Positions 8,959 through 19,013 of a stretch of 22,500 bases of DNA are shown here, one piece after another. This stretch comes from Didymodactylos carnosus (Eukaryota > Rotifera > Eurotatoria > Philodinida > Philodinidae), in assembly GCA_905250885.1 (NCBI GenBank), contig CAJNOQ010001237.1, positions 1 through 22,500 on the forward strand, read 5' to 3'. A program made the translations under genes and the position numbers. The notes under the pieces are model-generated. The model searched no databases. It had not been told where the DNA came from and saw nothing but the letters and a program-made list of their open reading frames with translations. The first letter of the stretch is position 1; each line of letters opens with the position of its first letter.

Positions 8959-9458
8959 CTGGTATTATTTTGGCATCCATGCTATGAAAATCTTTATATA
9001 CAGAAGGTTTATCTGCACAATGTTATGGTGGTGGAGTGAATCGTCCAGTTCACCTTCAAGTTGCATATCAAGCAGCCGCTTTGTTCTTAACGCTTGGCAT
9101 GGCTATTGTTGGTGGTCTGTTTACCGGTGCCTTGTTACTTTTACCAATTTTTCATACGCCTGATCAAGATACGCATTTTGATGGTAGTTTGAATTGGATA
9201 GTACCTTATGATTTTGTTGCTGAAACATCGGCTATTACACAATTAGCCAAAAAACACGTGCATATCAATGTACCAGTACTGAATGACAGACCATCTACTG
9301 TGGGAGAAATAAGTGGAGAATTCAGCTTTAGCGGAGCAAATCAATACGGCCCGAATACGATACACTACACCCAAACAAATGAAATGAGTTCACCATCACA
9401 TCGTCAATCATCATTTATACGTTCTGATTCACAAGCATCACCTCATTTAGAACGATCC

Positions 9459-10155
9459 AGAGTTGGAACCGTTTGAAAAAAACGCAATCGGATCGGATCG
9501 ACCGTTAACGGCCGATTAAAAAGTTTTTCTAAATCGATAATAACCGGCCTAAAAAAGTTTGATTATTTTCTAATGATATTTGTTTTTCTGTGGTCTATGC
9601 CACTAAAACACACAGTGTGTCCTTGTAACCATCAGATATGCATAGTCCAACTAATTATATTTTTGTTCATTTTGCTCTATTTTGTCTGATGGAGATGCCT
9701 TTGACGTTGAAATATGACAATGAGAATAAGATACTCATATACACACTTTCACAACACGAACAGTTCTGACCGATATATTTCTTTATACTATTTTGTGGAC
9801 AAAGCAGAAAAAATAAAGAAAAATGAATAAGTCGTAACTAATTACTATGTGTTCAGAAATACATGTATATGCCTAATTACTTGTTGAATGCATAGCTGAA
9901 TTTTCCTTCAAACCCTTCTTAAAACTATAGTGTTATTAGGGGAAAGTAAAAGTCAATTTTGTTTCTGCTATTGAAATTTACACGAAAAAAAGCAAATTTT
10001 CTTTTTGAAATTCTTTTTACTGAAAAAGTGATTTGAAAAGAAGGAAAACACTAAAAAAGTTTTATAAAGATAAATCGGTAAAAAACGGCCGATTGAAAAG
10101 TTTAATCGGATCGGCCGTTAACGGCCAACCCGATACCGATCCGGTTCCAACTCTG
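9459..10155. repeat. Inverted repeat overlapping the 3' end of the Rh gene
   Basis: CAGAGTTGGAACCG at 9459-9472 is the reverse complement of 10141-10154, with one end-base difference. The block CCGTTAACGGCCGAT at 9502-9516 is matched in inverse near 10103-10119. Additional AATCGG/CCGATT strings surround both. The core GGCCGTTAACGGCC on the right is itself a 14-bp palindrome, and AACGGCCGAT/ATCGGCCGTT form a further local stem near 10085-10110. The arms are about 55-90 bp and the spacer about 560 bp. The arrangement suggests a non-autonomous element or foldback repeat. Its left arm contains the last codons and TGA stop of the Rh reading frame. Confidence 0.6.
9812..9817 (+). terminator. Possible polyadenylation signal AATAAA for the Rh gene
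   Basis: AATAAA lies about 335 bases after the Rh stop codon. In DNA this AT-rich the hexamer is common, so it is only a candidate. Confidence 0.2.
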
Positions 10156-10218
10156 CAACGATTAGCGTTAACATCCAGCAAAGCATCATCTGGCGTAGTG
10201 CGTATCGCTCGATTATGA

Positions 10219-10855
10219 CATGTAAAATTTACTATTCAAGTTTTATATTCATGTGTATAAAACGTCTAATTTATTTTTTTTCTTTGATCTGTAAAATTAT
10301 TTATAAACTAGACAGATAAATTTTTTAGTGTCTTTATTTTAAATAAAATTTAATAAATAAATATTGTTTGAATTCAAAATATTTTGAAATAATAGTCGTC
10401 AATAGTGAAAAAGTTTCCCTTTGTATTTAACGAAATATGAGATACTAAAATATGATATCCTTGCTGCGTGAAATAACAAATCATTTCTTATTCAATTGAC
10501 TTATGATGGCAACTTTTAAAATTTGTTCGATAATATTTCAAATATTTGTCGAATTCGAATCCACACTTAATATGCCACTGATTTTTAGTATGTACCGATA
10601 ACATAGTAGATATGATTTGCAGCTGATACAAAGAGCATTGAACCGTACTGAAGTATTCATATTAGAGAATAAAATTAGTTTTTATGTATTTATTATCGGA
10701 TGATCAAGCGATTAATGATAAAAAATAGCGCATGGGCACTGATTCACATTCACACTAGAAGATTAGCATCCTGATGGCATAAATGTCTGAGTACGAGTAT
10801 AAGAATAAACGTTTTGATATATCTATATATATATGTTATTGTATGCATCGCCTTT
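10219..10855. other. AT-rich intergenic DNA, no gene seen
   Basis: No ORF, conserved motif or long repeat is visible. A TA/TATC-rich simple sequence lies at about 10815-10840. Confidence 0.5.
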
Positions 10856-11107
10856 TCACTTATACTCATACAATACAGATGCATGCTGTCTATCTCGATT
10901 GGGATATAGTAAAAAAACTATAGTCCAATCGAGATATAAGTTCGATTTTTTTAAATAAAATTGGTTAGCGAAAAATTGCTGATGTTCACGGAAAGTTTTT
11001 ACCATACCACGGAAAAGAGCGCAAAAAACGGCATCAGATTCGTTTTTTCTTGTAACCGAGTCTTTTTTCGAGTCAGCCACCTTTTTTAAATAATTCTTGA
11101 GGATCAC
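10856..11107 (-). pseudogene. Unrecognised minus-strand ORF, possible relic exon
   Basis: The open frame of about 83 codons has no ATG start and reads as a polar, aromatic-rich segment. It includes ESDAVFCALFRGMVKTF and REHQQFFANQFYLKK, compositionally more like protein than neighbouring AT-rich frames. The pattern distantly resembles short alpha-helical BESS-type motifs, but this is not a confident match. Its C-terminal part reads through the left hairpin (10891-10937), which argues for a transposon or chance origin there. Confidence 0.22.
10891..10937. repeat. Long hairpin, 20-bp arms with A-rich loop
   Basis: The arm 10891-10910 (TATCTCGATTGGGATATAGT) is complementary to 10918-10937 with two mismatches around a 7-base A loop. 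The motif recurs in the hairpin at 11443-11490 and, degenerate, at about 11111-11128. Confidence 0.8.
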
Positions 11108-11442
11108 ATTCTATATCTCGAGCAGGATATTTTACTTTGTCTTCTAGCTACTTTTAACATTTTCTCGACGTTACTCTGGACATACATCCAGTGAAAATAT
11201 TTAGATAAAGTCACGCTCTTCCACTGTGATAGACATGCAGCGACGTGAACAACACTGTTTACAGAAAAAGTTTTTGGATAGAAAAATGTCGCTCAAAAGT
11301 TCAAGTTTTAAAAATGCCGAAGCGTTTTCATCACTCAAGTTCTGGTTGCTGATGTATTATGTTCTATAACATCTCTGCACTACAAGTGTCACATTACCCA
11401 GTTTTTGACCGTTTTAAACTACGACTCTAGTATAAGGAAACT

Positions 11443-11490
11443 ATATTCCGATTGGGATATACAAAAAACCAGATATCCCGATCGGGATAT
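11443..11490. repeat. Second hairpin sharing the same motif, ending in an 18-bp palindrome
   Basis: The arm 11443-11460 pairs with 11473-11490 with three mismatches around an A-rich loop. The right arm alone, ATATCCCGATCGGGATAT, is a perfect palindrome. The shared CGATTGGGATAT core links it to the hairpin about 550 bp to the left. Together they may be the termini or transposase-binding ends of one element of about 600 bp. Confidence 0.8.
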
Positions 11491-11729
11491 GCTTCCTCAC
11501 TGTCATATTCGACCATAGTAGAGATGATTAGAGAGGGAGAATCAGTCATTTTTCTTTGTACAAATTTTAAAAAGTAAATGCAATGACTATCCCAAGAGCG
11601 GAAAAAGCACTGAACATCGCTGAATGCATCACGGTGGCCAATTTACTGGTCAATGAATCTAGATGCAGATAAATGTTTCGCTCGATGCAACTAGTTAACA
11701 TTGTCCACGAATTAGCATTTTCATTGGGC
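11491..11729. other. Spacer between the paired hairpins and the piggyBac-type MITE
   Basis: No gene or repeat recognised. Confidence 0.4.
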
Positions 11730-12118
11730 TTAACCCTTTAAGTCCCCAAGGCTTCAACGCTTGATTTTGGGTCAACAGCTTATGTACCATCAGCCTACAG
11801 TTTCCAACAAAAATTTATTCAGCTGACATAATTTGAAAGAGCACATCTCCCTACATATTTCTGAAAAGTCATTGAACAAACAGCCTTTTCTAAAGTATTT
11901 GAAAAAAGTAAATTAAAAAAAGTGAATTTTTTCTAAATTTTCTTCATTTTAAAATTTAAATATCTCAGCTAGCATACAACATAAACAAATTTTTTTTTTG
12001 CTGTTTGATAGTCAATTTAATTCTCTACAATCGATATACGATCAGTTTTTCCCAACAATGCTTCCTTAATTTGTTATAACGATAATGGTAATATGGACAT
12101 TGGACTTTAAAGGGTTAA
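11730..12118. mobile_element. piggyBac-type MITE with TTAA target duplications
   Basis: TTAA at 11730-11733 and 12115-12118 flank a 381-bp element (11734-12114). Its ends are CCCTTTAAGTCC and, in inverse, CCCTTTAAAGTCC. TTAA target duplications next to termini starting CCC are the hallmark of the piggyBac superfamily. There is no transposase ORF, so it would be mobilised in trans. The interior is AT-rich, with an inner GCTTCAACGCTTGA stretch near the left end. Confidence 0.8.
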
Positions 12119-13216
12119 CTTAGTGCATGTTGATGTATTGAGCAATACATTGAGACATGCAGCCAGCAAACTCAGTACCTCATCTAGAGAATCTAGATAA
12201 AAGAGTAAAAAATATTTATTAATACGTCAGCTAAAGTATTCAGGTATTTGAGCTGGAGTACTTTGCTTGAAATATGTTCATCACATTAAATTAGATAAAT
12301 CATTGAAAACAAGGTTAATAAATAAAATGAGTAAGTTTTGAATATCAGGCACAATATAAAATAAAGACATGGCACGAAAGAATACGATTTTAATACCACT
12401 AAATGGTCGTAATCCAGTCATGTTAATGCATTCGTTAAATTTCTTCTTATTCGACATGTAACACACTTATAATTTTAATTCTTTCTTCTAATTCAACTAG
12501 AAAATGTGTTTAAATTTTTATTTAGACTAGGTCGTTTAGAATTAGACTAAACAGCATGACATATCCTCCCTTTTTTTTCTTTTTTTTTTTCTTTAGTTTT
12601 TCATATGGTGTGTATTCATCACCGACGACAGTCATGTAATTAGACATAGACAAATTCAACTTTTTTTTTTAAAGAAAATATGAAAAATTAATCACCTTAC
12701 TTCCTCTTCTTGAATATTGTTTCATGCATAACTATTATCGAGATTAACTTCAAACGTAGACATCCACACATAAAGTGGTAATTATAATTGTAAGAATTGA
12801 GAAACCGGATATAGAATATTTTACGTATAAATTGAATATGTAGTCAATTAATTTGGAGAGAGACTGTATAGTTATTAATCGTATATTAATAGATTTAGAG
12901 TTTAAACAAAAGTCATTCTAGAAAGGCGAATGGCGGTGAGACTATTAAATGAAAATAATGTATATGTTAATTAATTTTTATTTTTATTTCAACTTCTTTT
13001 GTATTATATAAAAAGAGAGAAAACAATGAGTATATATTAAAATATTAGTACATTGTTTGAAATTAATCACACTAATTCCATTGTCTTCTGATGTTTGATA
13101 TATCTATATCTATACAGTCAATGAGAAAACAAAGTTTTTCAGATACAACAGAAAGTTAGTGAATTATAATTATTACTCAACATTAAGCTAATAATTATTT
13201 AGTTGTTCTATGTTAT
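12119..13216. other. AT-rich intergenic DNA, no gene seen
   Basis: Only homopolymer tracts and simple AT-rich sequence are visible, for example T-rich runs at 12570-12590 and 12660-12670. A minus-strand ORF at 12281-12466 is hydrophobic and has no family resemblance; I do not regard it as a gene. Confidence 0.45.
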
Positions 13217-13531
13217 CTATCGTAATCTCCGTTTTGCTCTTTTTTCAGCAGTTTGAACTGCAACACTTTCTGCACAGAGACCATCAAATTTTTCCATCGC
13301 CGTCATTATTCTTGGTTTTAAAAATAAATCTCTTTTTCCAATAAAAAAAACAACACAGAAACGAATTCTAAAACGATTACCAAACATCAATTCTGATTTC
13401 AAACTAGTAGACGTATCAATAATCGTGAAATAGAATGAATCTGTGTAATATAAAATTGAGATGAAGAACAACTTTTTTCTTTGTAACATAAAGAATGAGC
13501 ACGTTCTATATGGAATAATCGAAGAAAACAA
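13217..13531 (-). CDS. Possible terminal coding exon of an unknown protein
   Basis: The minus-strand frame ends at a TAG at 13219-13217. Its C-terminal part is unlike random AT-rich translation: it includes KPRIMTAMEKFDGLCAES, then VAVQTAEKRAKRRLR, a basic C-terminus. An acceptor-like ATTACACAG precedes the segment that begins near 13440, so the real exon may be about 13217-13440, with the upstream part of the frame being intron. No domain is recognised and no partner exon was found to the right. Alternatives are a relic or chance. Confidence 0.3.
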   Translation of the reverse strand: MFSSIIPYRTCSFFMLQRKKLFFISILYYTDSFYFTIIDTSTSLKSELMFGNRFRIRFCVVFFIGKRDLFLKPRIMTAMEKFDGLCAESVAVQTAEKRAKRRLR

Positions 13532-15971
13532 TTTTTTTGATGTTTTTTTACAAACTTGTTTAACATAAAAAAAATGATCTTCTAGAAACTCATATTTTCA
13601 ACTAAAAATTGTTCGAGACATTGTCTTTGTCTTGTATTCGTAATCTGTTAATGTTCACCACCGTCTTTTCAGCGATAAGAATACACATCCAAAACTGTTT
13701 ATAAAATTATTATTTCTTGCTTATTGTTGATTTTTGTTTTATTTTTTTGAATTAATTACAACATAAGGGGCAAATAAGAAAAAACAAAACATCGTTCACT
13801 AAAATAATAGTAGATAATAATATCGATGTTTCTGTTTTTCTTTTTCATATTTATATTATTTGATTTAAAGATATTTCTGATCTGTTATTCTTTTGAAATT
13901 ATGAAGAATATTTCGACTATGATGTAACGAATTAATTTCATGGAAAAATATAGTACAAAAGTAAGAAATTTTTCCTTTGGAGAAGAAAAAAAAAAAAGAG
14001 AGAAAAAAAACCTTTTTTCTACACTTTTTATATCATCTCTGCGGCGAAAATTTTTTTGAAATTTATATTGCTACTCTTACAAGTTATAAATCCTCCCCTT
14101 CCATATAAACTTCATTTTTTTTGTGTCTGCGCGCTATCCCTACGTTTTTCGTTTAGCACGCACTCTCACTCATTTGAATAAATTGTTCAATGTTTAATTC
14201 TATAATAATAGATGGACATTTGCATGTTGTCATCGATCACTATTTTTAACGTTTGATAAAACTTGTCAAAACCGATTATCTTCTCGTCTAATATTCATTT
14301 ACTATAACTGTCTATTGAATGAACTTAATCAAAAACTAAACTGATAACTCCTATTTGAATCATAGTCATACGTTGTTTGTATTGTTTAGTGTTGTAATAT
14401 CTCAATTTAAAAAATAGAATAGTACTACTCAATTAATTTGTCCAAATACTTTTCTTTCTTTTCTACTATTTTGATTAAGAGAAGGTCAGCAAGGTAGGAG
14501 ATATACAAATTATTTTGATAAGAATAAAACATTCAGTTATACAAAAAAAAATCACGCAAAATATTGTTTAATTGCTTTTTTTTCTCTATTTCATATCTTA
14601 AAAAAAAAAAAAGAGAACACCTACCCATGAAACGTTTGTTTAAAAAGAAGAATATAACATTCTTCTCTAGGTTTTTTTTCATGTTACTTATCCAAGTGAG
14701 ATAAAATAGCTCTATGTATCTGTATACTAGTTGTATTATATTATAAAATATTTTAAAAAAAAAAAAATCTAAAAAACAGGACACATTATAAAGTGCACTT
14801 TAATTTCTTTGTAATAATAGTCAACTAGTCCTTGTAATTTGTATTAGTTCCGATTGCGAATAATTTTTAGAAAAGAAGAAGAAGAAAAAAGAGAAGGATA
14901 GAGTGCGTGAGTATTGTCGAATTTTATTAGACGAAGGTCTAGAATCACTAAATTGATTTCTCAAACAAAAACAATTATTGTAAAGATATTGTCAAGATAC
15001 TTGATTTTATTTCATCCTTTCACTCACACTCTCTCTATTTTTTATCTTAAAGAGGTATATCTGCACCTGAAACTAATTATTTTCATTGTTTCGATGATTC
15101 TTTCTCTTTCTCTCTTTCTCTCTCTCTATAGGCAAATGAATGTTTTGCAGATGAGATTATTCAAAGACAAATCAATTTTAGTAAGCTTCTTCTGTTGTTT
15201 TTTTACATGTTTACTTCATTTATCAATGCGTATTATACATGCCATGGTTAATTTTTGACAAACACATAATAATAATAATAATAATAATAATTGTCTTTCA
15301 AGGTTTTCTATACATCTTAATGTAGACAACATACACGTAAATCAAATTTATTTATCTCTCGACTATACATCAATTTTATTTCCATTATTGCATTATACAC
15401 TAAATCTCTTATAAACGGGATCTTTCTTCTATCTAATAAATTGTTTTTTTCCGACTATTTTCTAGTCATACAGATCAAATATAAATATTCGAGGTTAGAC
15501 AAGTAAATAAGATACATTTGACATAAAGGTAAACGCGTTAAGAAGCATTTCATAATGAAACAAGGAACTTATCTTTTGAACATCAACGTTTATATCTGAC
15601 GACTATTGATGACTTATGATCTCTTGTCAAATAATTAATTTTCTTTCTTTTTTTCAATTTGTTCAAGTCAACTCTCAATCTATTTTTTCTCTATTTATTA
15701 TTACCTTGAAACACATGACACGCAGACAATCAAAAGTGAACGAGATTCTCTCTTTCTCTCTTTTTCTTTCTATTTGTACATGCTCGTTATTATATTTCTT
15801 CAATCTTCGAACTGTATAGAGAGTCTTTCTTTTTCTTGAACGCGTATAATTATGCACCCTTGATTTATACGAGTGTGAAATTATAGAGAATTTGAACAAG
15901 AGAAACGGAGGAACGGGTTAGAGAGAGACAGAGAGCGCAGAACCCACTCTGATAAAAAAAAAACGTAATTG
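13532..15971. other. Long low-complexity AT-rich region, no gene seen
   Basis: Contains poly-A/poly-T runs (for example 13987-14010 and 14755-14767), a TC-rich microsatellite (about 15100-15128) and an AAT trinucleotide run (about 15266-15290). A small less AT-rich patch at 14120-14170 (TGTCTGCGCGCTATCCC) stands out and could be promoter-proximal, but nothing specific supports it. ORFs at 14914-15258 and 15616-15819 have AT-driven composition and no ATG-led family match. Confidence 0.5.
15266..15290. repeat. (AAT)n trinucleotide microsatellite
   Basis: About eight perfect AAT/ATA units in a row. Confidence 0.9.
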
Positions 15972-15978
15972 TATAAAA
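15972..15978 (+). promoter_or_regulatory. Candidate TATA box upstream of the Ig-domain gene
   Basis: TATAAAA is followed by a short relatively GC-richer stretch and then a purine (GA) tract, about 680 bases before the likely start codon at 16656. The position would require a 5'-UTR exon plus an intron ending at the acceptor near 16588. TATA-like strings are frequent in this composition, so this is weak. Confidence 0.25.
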
Positions 15979-15991
15979 AGTCGCATGAACG

Positions 15992-16020
15992 AAAGAGAAG
16001 AGAGAGAGAGAGAGAGAAAG
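15992..16020. repeat. (GA)n microsatellite
   Basis: About twelve GA dinucleotides with minor interruptions. It lies about 300 bp from a complementary (CT)n tract at 16321-16354. Confidence 0.9.
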
Positions 16021-16320
16021 AGCAAAAGAAACGAAGAAAAAGCTTTAATAGTATTATAATAAATCACAGCAAAAAAAAAGAAATGAAGAATTGCTGAGAT
16101 TTATTCTTCATCTCAGTCACGGTGTGTGGAATAAACGAGAAAAGAAGAAAAAAAAATGTTCAAAAACAATTTAGCCGCTTTATAGAAAATATTTTCCAAA
16201 AAAAAACGAATAGTAAAAAGTTCATTTCAGAAAAAAAGTAAAATGTACAAATATGTTTGTTTTGTTTCTTTCTTTTTTTTTTCCGCAAAATAAACCATTT
16301 TTTTCTTCTCTTCTATTTTG

Positions 16321-16354
16321 TTCTCTCTCTCTCTCTCTCTGTCTCTCTCTTCTC
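16321..16354. repeat. (CT)n microsatellite
   Basis: About fifteen CT dinucleotides with one G interruption, on the same strand as the GA tract to the left, so the two are inverted relative to each other. Confidence 0.9.
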
Positions 16355-16414
16355 ATTTTTTTTCTTTTTGTTTCTTTTGTATAATCATAAAAACCACTTC
16401 CGACCGTCCTTTTC

Positions 16415-16439
16415 ATTATTATTATTATTATTATTATTA
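16415..16439. repeat. (ATT)n trinucleotide microsatellite
   Basis: Eight ATT units, just upstream of the first coding exon of the Ig gene. Confidence 0.9.
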
Positions 16440-16579
16440 AAGGACAAGAATCAAGCATTTATTCATTAAAAAATAAATTTTTCACTATACTCACAATTAA
16501 TATTACATTTTTATTTCTTGTGTCGATACGGTAATTTGATGATGATGATGTGTATTTAAAATTTGTTCGTCTTTTTCTT

Positions 16580-16588
16580 TTTTTATAG
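16580..16588 (+). promoter_or_regulatory. Candidate 3' splice site before the first Ig-gene coding exon
   Basis: A pyrimidine-rich tract followed by TTTTTATAG ends at 16588, about 67 bases before the proposed start codon. It fits a 5'-UTR intron acceptor, with the first non-coding exon lying somewhere to the left. Confidence 0.4.
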
Positions 16589-16655
16589 AATTTTCAACGA
16601 TATACCTGCTAAATATTATTATGATTGTGCTATATTACCATCTAACATTATCTAC

Positions 16656-16922
16656 ATGACGATATTTCTAACATTTGCGATGTATATTCATACTAGATTA
16701 TTATATACTTATTTTACAATGACAACATTTCTATTTCAATTATCGCGGCAACATCCTTCTCTGTTATTATCATCATCATCATCAAAACAACAACAACATG
16801 AGAATGATTATGATAATCCTAGTGAAGATGGAAATGAAATTGATTCAGAAAATATATCAGCAAATAGTGGTCAATCAGCAAAATTTGTTTGTGATTTACC
16901 TGAAAAATATTCCGGAAAAAGA
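16656..16922 (+). CDS. Ig-domain adhesion-type protein, first coding exon (residues 1-89)
   Basis: This exon begins a secreted or surface immunoglobulin-superfamily protein. ATG at 16656 is preferred because it leads into a hydrophobic stretch (about residues 2-38) that could be a signal peptide or signal anchor; Met at residue 22 (16719) is an alternative start. A low-complexity Ser/Gln and then acidic Asn/Asp/Glu linker follows (residues 39-66) with an NIS glycosylation sequon at 66. The Ig fold then begins: SGQSAKFVCDLP holds the B-strand cysteine (Cys79). The exon ends in phase 0 after Lys-Arg at a consensus donor, GTAAGT at 16923. The codons for the Ser run come from an ATC/TCA repeat (about 16768-16787). 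The frame is intact. Confidence 0.75.
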
Positions 16923-19013
16923 GTAAGTATATCTAGATTTAAAAAATAATTTTGATTAATTAACATGAATAAAAAGTGAATTAAAATTAGATCATAGATT
17001 TTGAATATTCTAGTCCAATATGATAGGTCGAGTTATAAAGATTTTCATTCAATTCTATATAAAATCAGTCTTTCATAAGAATTGTAAACATCAATTAGTA
17101 TATAAAATGTTAGTTTAGTACCACTTATCTTTTTCTTTTTTAAAAATGTTTACTATGTAATCAATCGTGTGTGTGTGTATGTTATTCGTGTGTGCATTAC
17201 GTGATCACCAACACTACTACCATTTAAATCGTTCAGTGATATGTGCTTTTTTTCTTGTTTGTTTACAAAATACCATTACAGAGAGATAATAGCAAGAAGA
17301 AGAAGAGAAAAAAAAATAAAAGATCGATTGTATTCAATAAAATGTTTGTATAAAGATTTCTCCATATCTTCATCTAGTTTATTTGTTGTTTGTTTGACTG
17401 GCGTGATAAAATGAATTTTTATTGATAATGATGAATATTTTCTTCTCTCTCTTTCTCTCTACATTATTCATTAATTTTTTTTTGCATGGTCATCATTTCC
17501 CTCCTTAACTGCATATAGATTGTTTATTTGATTTAGATCCTCTATCATTTGTTCATTCATTTACATATGTAAATATTAATATTGTCAGTTTTTACCAAGG
17601 ACTCTAGTTGATATACATATCTTTACATTACCATTATTTCATTTGTATCACATTGAGAACAACAACAATGTCTATATGCATATAATCTTTAACATACATC
17701 AAAAAACTTTTTGATCTCAACTATTGTCTTTGCTTGTAAAAACAGCTGGTAGATTTATATTTTCTTCACAATAATAGTTGATGTTTTTCTTTGTCTTTAC
17801 GTGATCTACAATACAAATTGAATTTATCTACTGACAAAATTATTTATCAGTTCACATATGTGTGACTGTACTCCATATTCTTACGATTAATTAAAAATTT
17901 ATATAATTTCTTTTAAAAAGAAAACGAAGTGAACTTGGTCACAATGTAGAATTGAGAGAGAATATGTGTGTGTTTATTTACTATAGTTCTCATTCTTGTT
18001 CTAATTTGTCGATTGAATTTTTAATATTCTAATATGGACAACTAAATACGATATACTCAAATGTATTATCAAAACATTATACTTTATCAAAAGTATGAAA
18101 AAATACATCGTTTATATCTTTTGATTTGAGAAAAATGGATCATTTAATTTTAAAAATAATATTCTACTGCTACCATTATCACTACCATCATCAAGATGAT
18201 GTATCCATTAAATATGTTATCTTGATCAATTCTTTTTTTTTATAATAAACAAGAACAAAAAGAAGAATTTGATATCTCTAATGCTTTTATAGAGAAAGAG
18301 ACAAAGATCTTATTTCTGGACACACACTCAGTCGTGTTCATCTGATAGAAATTTGTCTTTTATAGTTTGCGTAATAATAATAATAGACAAATTAGCATTA
18401 CAAATGATCAACTCATAATAACAAATAAATTGTGAAGAAGAATAGCGACAGGCAATTGTTTAATCTAGAAAAGAAAGTTCATGGTAAAATTTTGACTAGA
18501 TCTGGTTATAACTTCAAAACTCGTGGGCATACAAAAAAGAAATTGCTTGCATGCAAAACACATCTACCAACAAAAATTTAGATAATTGTGTTATATATAC
18601 TATTATTCTAAACATAATACGGATAAAAAATGAAAGAAGAAGAGAAGTTTATAGTGGCTAGCTCATTAATCATTAAAATAGCATGCAATTTGTATGAATA
18701 ATAACGATTACGTGAGGGAAAGTCTTAATTTTCACATAAAAAGAAGAAGAAGAAAAAAATGACAAAAATAAATGAAATTAACTTTATAGAATTCATTGTT
18801 ATGAAGAGAGAGAGAGAGAGATTTTTTCATGCGAATCTATCTGAAAGATTTTTTTTTTTCAAAAACGTTTTTCAACATAACGATATTTTTAAGTCTCTTA
18901 TCATTACGAGGATCAATTTTTTTTTTTCTTTCTTCATATTTTTTTTATTCTATCAATTTATGATAAAAATTATCTAATGTACTTTTATTTTTTGTCTCTA
19001 TTGTTATTTTTAG
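16923..19013 (+). other. Ig gene intron (about 2.1 kb)
   Basis: Donor GTAAGT and acceptor TTATTTTTAG join exons in phase 0. The content is AT-rich with a GT run (17167-17178) and a GA run (about 18804-18821); I see no further exon or mobile element. ORFs inside, such as 18759-18977, are compositional. Confidence 0.7.

Larger units (their letters stand above)
7910..9476 (+). pseudogene. Rh family ammonium/CO2 channel gene, three exons, disrupted
   Basis: Rh glycoproteins are 12-helix membrane channels for NH3/NH4+ and possibly CO2. Exon 1 (7910-8480) starts at an ATG giving a typical short N-terminus, a first membrane helix and the family string FYPMFQDVHVMM. Exon 2 (8537-8888) carries IIHIQNATLAGGIAVGC and DTCGVHNLHGMPG with one of the two pore histidines. 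Exon 3 (8959-9476) carries QAAALFLTLGMAIVGGLF and a long polar cytoplasmic tail. The other pore histidine is kept in VHIFGAYFGL. Breaks: in-frame TGA at 8171, 8291, 8401 and 8985; a frame change near 8330 with loss of about 50-60 residues before VHIFGAYF, including the family's Asp-Ala-Gly-Gly segment; and one missing T near 8474-8478 before the donor. Introns are 8481-8536 and 8889-8958. Rh identity is certain. Pseudogene status is the likeliest reading, with recoding or assembly error less likely. Confidence 0.92.

Noticed and set aside
8936-9163. Alternative-frame ORF over Rh exon 3
   Set aside because: Frame shadow; the family match is in the other frame from 8961.
10033-10218. Plus-strand ORF with a basic N-terminus downstream of the Rh gene
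   Set aside because: It overlaps the right arm of the inverted repeat and its apparent similarity to nearby translations comes from that repeat.
12281-12466. Hydrophobic minus-strand ORF
   Set aside because: No ATG-led start with context, no family similarity, composition typical of the region.
14533-14784. Phe/Lys-rich minus-strand ORF
   Set aside because: Driven by poly-A/poly-T tracts.
16222-16469. ORFs on both strands across the CT and ATT microsatellites
   Set aside because: Translations of simple repeats (Arg-Glu, Ser-Leu and Ile runs).
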